From Cellulomonas sp. (GTDB taxonomy: Bacteria > Actinomycetota > Actinomycetes > Actinomycetales > Cellulomonadaceae), in assembly GCA_031178805.1 (NCBI GenBank), contig JAPSIJ010000099.1, positions 1 through 7,453 of the forward strand: a DNA stretch of 7,453 nucleotides. Direction: 5' to 3'. Within the stretch, counting starts at the first letter, position 1. Each line of letters begins with the position of its first letter. Positions 5,508 through 7,453 of the stretch are shown piece after piece. Under the pieces are notes generated by a model, which searched no databases, had not been told where the DNA came from, and saw only the letters and a list, made by a program, of their open reading frames with translations. The position numbers were made by a program, and so were the translations under genes.

Positions 5508-5983
5508 GCGGACACGGAGCCCCCGACATCGACCTCAGCACCGCCGACGCGGCCGGCCTGCGCGTCGCCGTCGTCGCCTCGAGCTGGCACACGGTGATCA
5601 TGGACGGGCTGCTCGACGGCACCCGCCGCGCGCTCGCCGACGCCGGGGTGGCGGACCCGACGGTCGTGCGGGTGCCCGGCAGCTTCGAGCTGCCCGTGAC
5701 CGCGGCGCGGCTCGCCCCGACCGTCGACGCCGTGGTGGCGCTCGGCGTCGTGATCCGCGGCGGGACCCCGCACTTCGACTACGTGTGCTCCGCCGCCACC
5801 CAGGGCCTCACGGACGTCGCCGTGCGCACCGGCGTGCCGGTGGGCTTCGGTGTGCTGACCTGTGACACCGAGCAGCAGGGCCTCGACCGGGCGGGCCTGG
5901 AGGGCTCCCACGAGGACAAGGGCTACGAGGCCGCGGCCGCCGCTGTGCAGACCGCGCTGCTGCTGCGCGCCCTGCAGGTCTGA
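5504..5983 (+). CDS. ribH: 6,7-dimethyl-8-ribityllumazine synthase
   Basis: RibH condenses the RibD-derived pyrimidine (after dephosphorylation) with the RibB product to give lumazine, the substrate of RibE. The 159 residues match the family. Motifs in order are VAVVASSWH near the N terminus, VPGSFELPV, VALGVVIRGGTPHFDYVC with catalytic H90, GLTDVAVRTGVPVGFGVLT, DTEQQGLDRAG and GSHEDKGYEAA. The enzyme usually assembles as pentamers or 60-subunit shells, and this sequence gives no sign of which. The ATG at 5504 overlaps the ribA stop as ATGA and is preceded by AGGAG at 5489-5493. It is the last gene of the operon: the TGA at 5981 is followed after one base by a strong hairpin. The phosphatase acting before RibH is not in the window, as is normal. 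Confidence 0.97.
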   Translation: MSGHGAPDIDLSTADAAGLRVAVVASSWHTVIMDGLLDGTRRALADAGVADPTVVRVPGSFELPVTAARLAPTVDAVVALGVVIRGGTPHFDYVCSAATQGLTDVAVRTGVPVGFGVLTCDTEQQGLDRAGLEGSHEDKGYEAAAAAVQTALLLRALQV

Positions 5984-5984
5984 C

Positions 5985-6031
5985 CGGCCGCCCCGGACGG
6001 CGCCCGCGCGCGGCGCCGTCCGGGGCGGCCG
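5985..6031 (+). terminator. Perfect 20-bp hairpin terminator of the rib operon
   Basis: Bases 5985-6004 are exactly complementary to 6012-6031, with loop CGCGCGC at 6005-6011. The stem is almost pure G/C and starts one base after the ribH stop. No T tract follows, as is frequent for actinobacterial terminators. Whether it ends transcription or protects the 3' end cannot be told from sequence. The right arm reaches into the region where a -35 of the hisE promoter would lie. Confidence 0.75.
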
Positions 6032-6042
6032 CGCCGACCCAT

Positions 6043-6048
6043 TACCCT
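6043..6048 (+). promoter_or_regulatory. -10 element of a probable leaderless hisE promoter
   Basis: TACCCT at 6043-6048 matches the actinobacterial -10 pattern TANNNT. With usual spacing, transcription would start at about 6055-6056, the G of the hisE GTG. The GGGAGG at 6049-6054 is only one base from the GTG, too close for a normal Shine-Dalgarno, which supports a leaderless message. No -35 box is recognisable. Confidence 0.5.
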
Positions 6049-6055
6049 GGGAGGC

Positions 6056-6319
6056 GTGAAAACCTTCGAGACCCTCTTCGCCGAGATCAGCGACAAAGCC
6101 GTGACCCGACCGGAAGGCTCCGGCACCGTGCGGGAGCTCGACACCGGGGTCCACGGGATCGGCAAGAAGATCGTCGAGGAGGCCGCCGAGGTCTGGATGG
6201 CGTGCGAGTACGAGACCCCGGAGCAGGCCGCCGAGGAGATCTCGCAGCTGCTCTACCACCTGCAGGTCATGATGGTCGCCAAGGGCCTGCGCCTCGAGGA
6301 CGTCTACACCCACCTCTGA
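6056..6319 (+). CDS. hisE: Phosphoribosyl-ATP pyrophosphatase
   Basis: HisE hydrolyses phosphoribosyl-ATP to phosphoribosyl-AMP and pyrophosphate, the second step of histidine synthesis. The 87 residues match the short stand-alone form, an all-alpha MazG-like protein. KTFETLFAEISDKA opens the protein. GKKIVEEAAEVW holds the metal-binding glutamates E41, E42 and E45. EEISQLLYHLQV from E60 is the second half of the site; Q64 stands where many HisE proteins have Asp (EAADLLYH). From memory the mycobacterial enzyme has the same Gln, so this is lineage-typical rather than damage. The GTG start is the only one giving the family N terminus and coincides with the predicted transcription start. hisG follows after 80 bases. 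HisI, the next enzyme, is not fused and not in the window. Confidence 0.96.
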   Translation: MKTFETLFAEISDKAVTRPEGSGTVRELDTGVHGIGKKIVEEAAEVWMACEYETPEQAAEEISQLLYHLQVMMVAKGLRLEDVYTHL

Positions 6320-6355
6320 GCGCCCCGCCGCCTCCGCACCCCGCTCCCACCGGGA

Positions 6356-6371
6356 CGCTCCTGCCGGAGCG
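6356..6371 (+). other. Small hairpin in the hisE-hisG gap
   Basis: CGCTCC at 6356-6361 pairs with GGAGCG at 6366-6371 over the loop TGCC. It lies between the hisE stop and the hisG ribosome binding site. It could modulate processing or coupling, or be chance in GC-rich DNA. No promoter is evident in this 80-base gap. Confidence 0.25.
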
Positions 6372-6399
6372 CCTCCCCTCGAAGCCGAGAAGGATCCCC

Positions 6400-7245
6400 A
6401 TGCTGCGTGTCGCAGTGCCCAACAAGGGCGCCCTGTCCGAAGCCGCCGTCACCATGCTCAAGGAGGCCGGGTACCGGCAGCGCCGCGACTCGCGCGAACT
6501 GGTCCTCGTGGACCCCGAGCACCACATCGAGTTCTTCTACCTGCGCCCCCGCGACATCGCGGTGTACGTGGGCGGCGGGACCCTCGACGTCGGCATCACC
6601 GGACGCGACCTGCTCCTGGACTCCGGCGCCCACGCGGACGAGGACCTGCCGCTGAGCTTCGCCCGCTCCACGTTCCGCTTCGCGGGCCCCGCGGGCGAGT
6701 TCAGCTCGATCGCCCAGCTCGAGGGCAAGCGGATCGCGACGAGCTACGACGGGCTGCTGCGCGACTACCTCGCCGAGCGCGGCGTCGGCGCGTCCGTGGT
6801 CCGCCTCGACGGCGCCGTCGAGTCCTCCATCCGGCTGGGCGTGGCCGACGCGATCGCCGACGTCGTGGAGACCGGCAACACCCTGCGCGCCGCGGGCCTG
6901 CAGGTCTTCGGCGAGCCCATCATGACCTCCGAGGCGCTGCTCATCCGCCGCCGCACCGCCGAGGAGCCCGAGGGACTGGCCGTGCTGCGCCGGCGCCTGC
7001 AGGGCGTGCTCGTGGCCCGGCAGTACGTGCTGATGGACTACGACGTCGCCGAGGACCTCGTCGACGCCGCCACCCGGATCACCCCCGGCATGGAGGGCCC
7101 GACCATCGCCCGGCTGGGCCGCGGCAACGGCTGTGCCGTGCGCGCCATGGTCCCGAAGGCGGAGACCAACAAGGTCATGGACGCCCTCTACGAGATCGGT
7201 GCCCGCGCGATCCTGGTCTCCCCGATCCAGGCCGCCCGGATCTGA
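6400..7245 (+). CDS. hisG: ATP phosphoribosyltransferase, long form
   Basis: HisG joins ATP and PRPP to form phosphoribosyl-ATP, the first and feedback-controlled step of histidine synthesis. The 281 residues correspond to the long, self-regulated form that needs no HisZ partner. LRVAVPNKGALSE at the N terminus and YVGGGTLDVGITGRDLL belong to the catalytic periplasmic-binding-protein-like fold. DVVETGNTLRAAGL at 154-167 is the PRPP-binding loop. From about 210 onward an ACT-like regulatory domain follows, with ITPGMEGPTIARL and AVRAMVPKAETNKVMDALYEIGA, where histidine is expected to bind. The ATG at 6400 is supported by GAGAAGGA at 6387-6394, five bases upstream, and by the conserved start of the family. 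It is probably transcribed with hisE and hisF: hisF starts 39 bases after its stop. Confidence 0.97.
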   Translation: MLRVAVPNKGALSEAAVTMLKEAGYRQRRDSRELVLVDPEHHIEFFYLRPRDIAVYVGGGTLDVGITGRDLLLDSGAHADEDLPLSFARSTFRFAGPAGEFSSIAQLEGKRIATSYDGLLRDYLAERGVGASVVRLDGAVESSIRLGVADAIADVVETGNTLRAAGLQVFGEPIMTSEALLIRRRTAEEPEGLAVLRRRLQGVLVARQYVLMDYDVAEDLVDAATRITPGMEGPTIARLGRGNGCAVRAMVPKAETNKVMDALYEIGARAILVSPIQAARI

Positions 7246-7284
7246 CCCCGTCCCCCACCCGCCGCAGCCGAGGAGGTTCCGCCC

Positions 7285-7453
7285 GTGGGCGTTGCCGTAC
7301 GTGTCATCCCCTGCCTGGACGTCGACGCCGGTCGCGTCGTCAAGGGCGTCAACTTCGAGAACCTGCGCGACGCCGGCGACCCCGTGGAGCTCGCCAAGCG
7401 CTACAACGAGGCGGGCGCCGACGAGCTGACGTTCCTCGACGTCACCGCGTCCT
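7285..7453 (+). CDS. hisF: Imidazole glycerol phosphate synthase subunit HisF, 3' end outside window
   Basis: Only the first 56 codons are present. They read VAVRVIPCLDVDAGRVVKGV and then NFENLRDAGDPVELAKRYNEAGADELTFLD, the first strands and helices of the HisF TIM barrel. D12 in CLDVD is the first catalytic aspartate (D11 in the Thermotoga enzyme); the second lies beyond the window. HisF takes ammonia from the HisH glutaminase and closes the imidazole ring. The GTG start is set by AGGAGG at 7271-7276, eight bases upstream. HisA is related, but CLDVDAGRVVKGVNF points to HisF. Confidence 0.95.
   Translation, partial: MGVAVRVIPCLDVDAGRVVKGVNFENLRDAGDPVELAKRYNEAGADELTFLDVTAS

Noticed and set aside
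1..7453. A novel defence, mobile or secondary-metabolite system
   Set aside because: Every gene of credible coding quality belongs to rRNA modification, pentose phosphate, riboflavin or histidine metabolism, in an order seen in related actinobacteria. No unexplained gene-sized stretch is left.

Overview
The window comes from a very GC-rich chromosome with nearly all third codon positions G or C, strong Shine-Dalgarno sites, GTG starts and protein sequences that resemble actinobacterial families. The order rsmB-rpe-[FMN riboswitch]-rib genes-hisE-hisG-hisF fits Micrococcales, probably a Micrococcaceae member such as Kocuria or a relative. The genus is an inference from composition and gene order and was not tested. 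All genes lie on the + strand, and the window is ordinary core metabolism. I see no mobile element, CRISPR array, tRNA, rRNA or defence gene.

Layout. Positions 1-1214 hold the 3' part of rsmB (16S rRNA m5C methyltransferase), followed 33 bases later by rpe (ribulose-phosphate 3-epimerase). The 341-base gap after rpe holds a weak hairpin, an extended -10 promoter, an FMN riboswitch aptamer (about 1980-2141) and a structured stretch that may hide the ribD ribosome binding site. The riboflavin operon then runs ribD, ribE, ribB, ribA, ribH (2249-5983), with ATGA-type overlaps at ribE/ribB, ribB/ribA and ribA/ribH. It ends in a perfect 20-bp hairpin without a T tract. Directly after that lies a likely leaderless promoter for hisE, then hisG and the start of hisF, which runs off the window.

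How the genes work together. RibA opens GTP and RibD deaminates and reduces its product. RibB makes the four-carbon unit from ribulose 5-phosphate, which is also the substrate of the Rpe encoded just upstream. RibH joins the two branches to lumazine and RibE dismutates lumazine to riboflavin. FMN made from riboflavin would shut the operon down through the riboswitch. HisG, HisE and HisF belong to histidine synthesis and appear to form a separate transcription unit.

The less ordinary points are small. RibB and RibA are separate, overlapping genes rather than the fused RibBA common in actinobacteria. Short in-phase tandem repeats sit just before the ribosome binding sites of ribE, ribB and ribH. 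An 83-base T-free leader precedes ribE. The hisE promoter appears to be leaderless and directly follows the riboflavin terminator.
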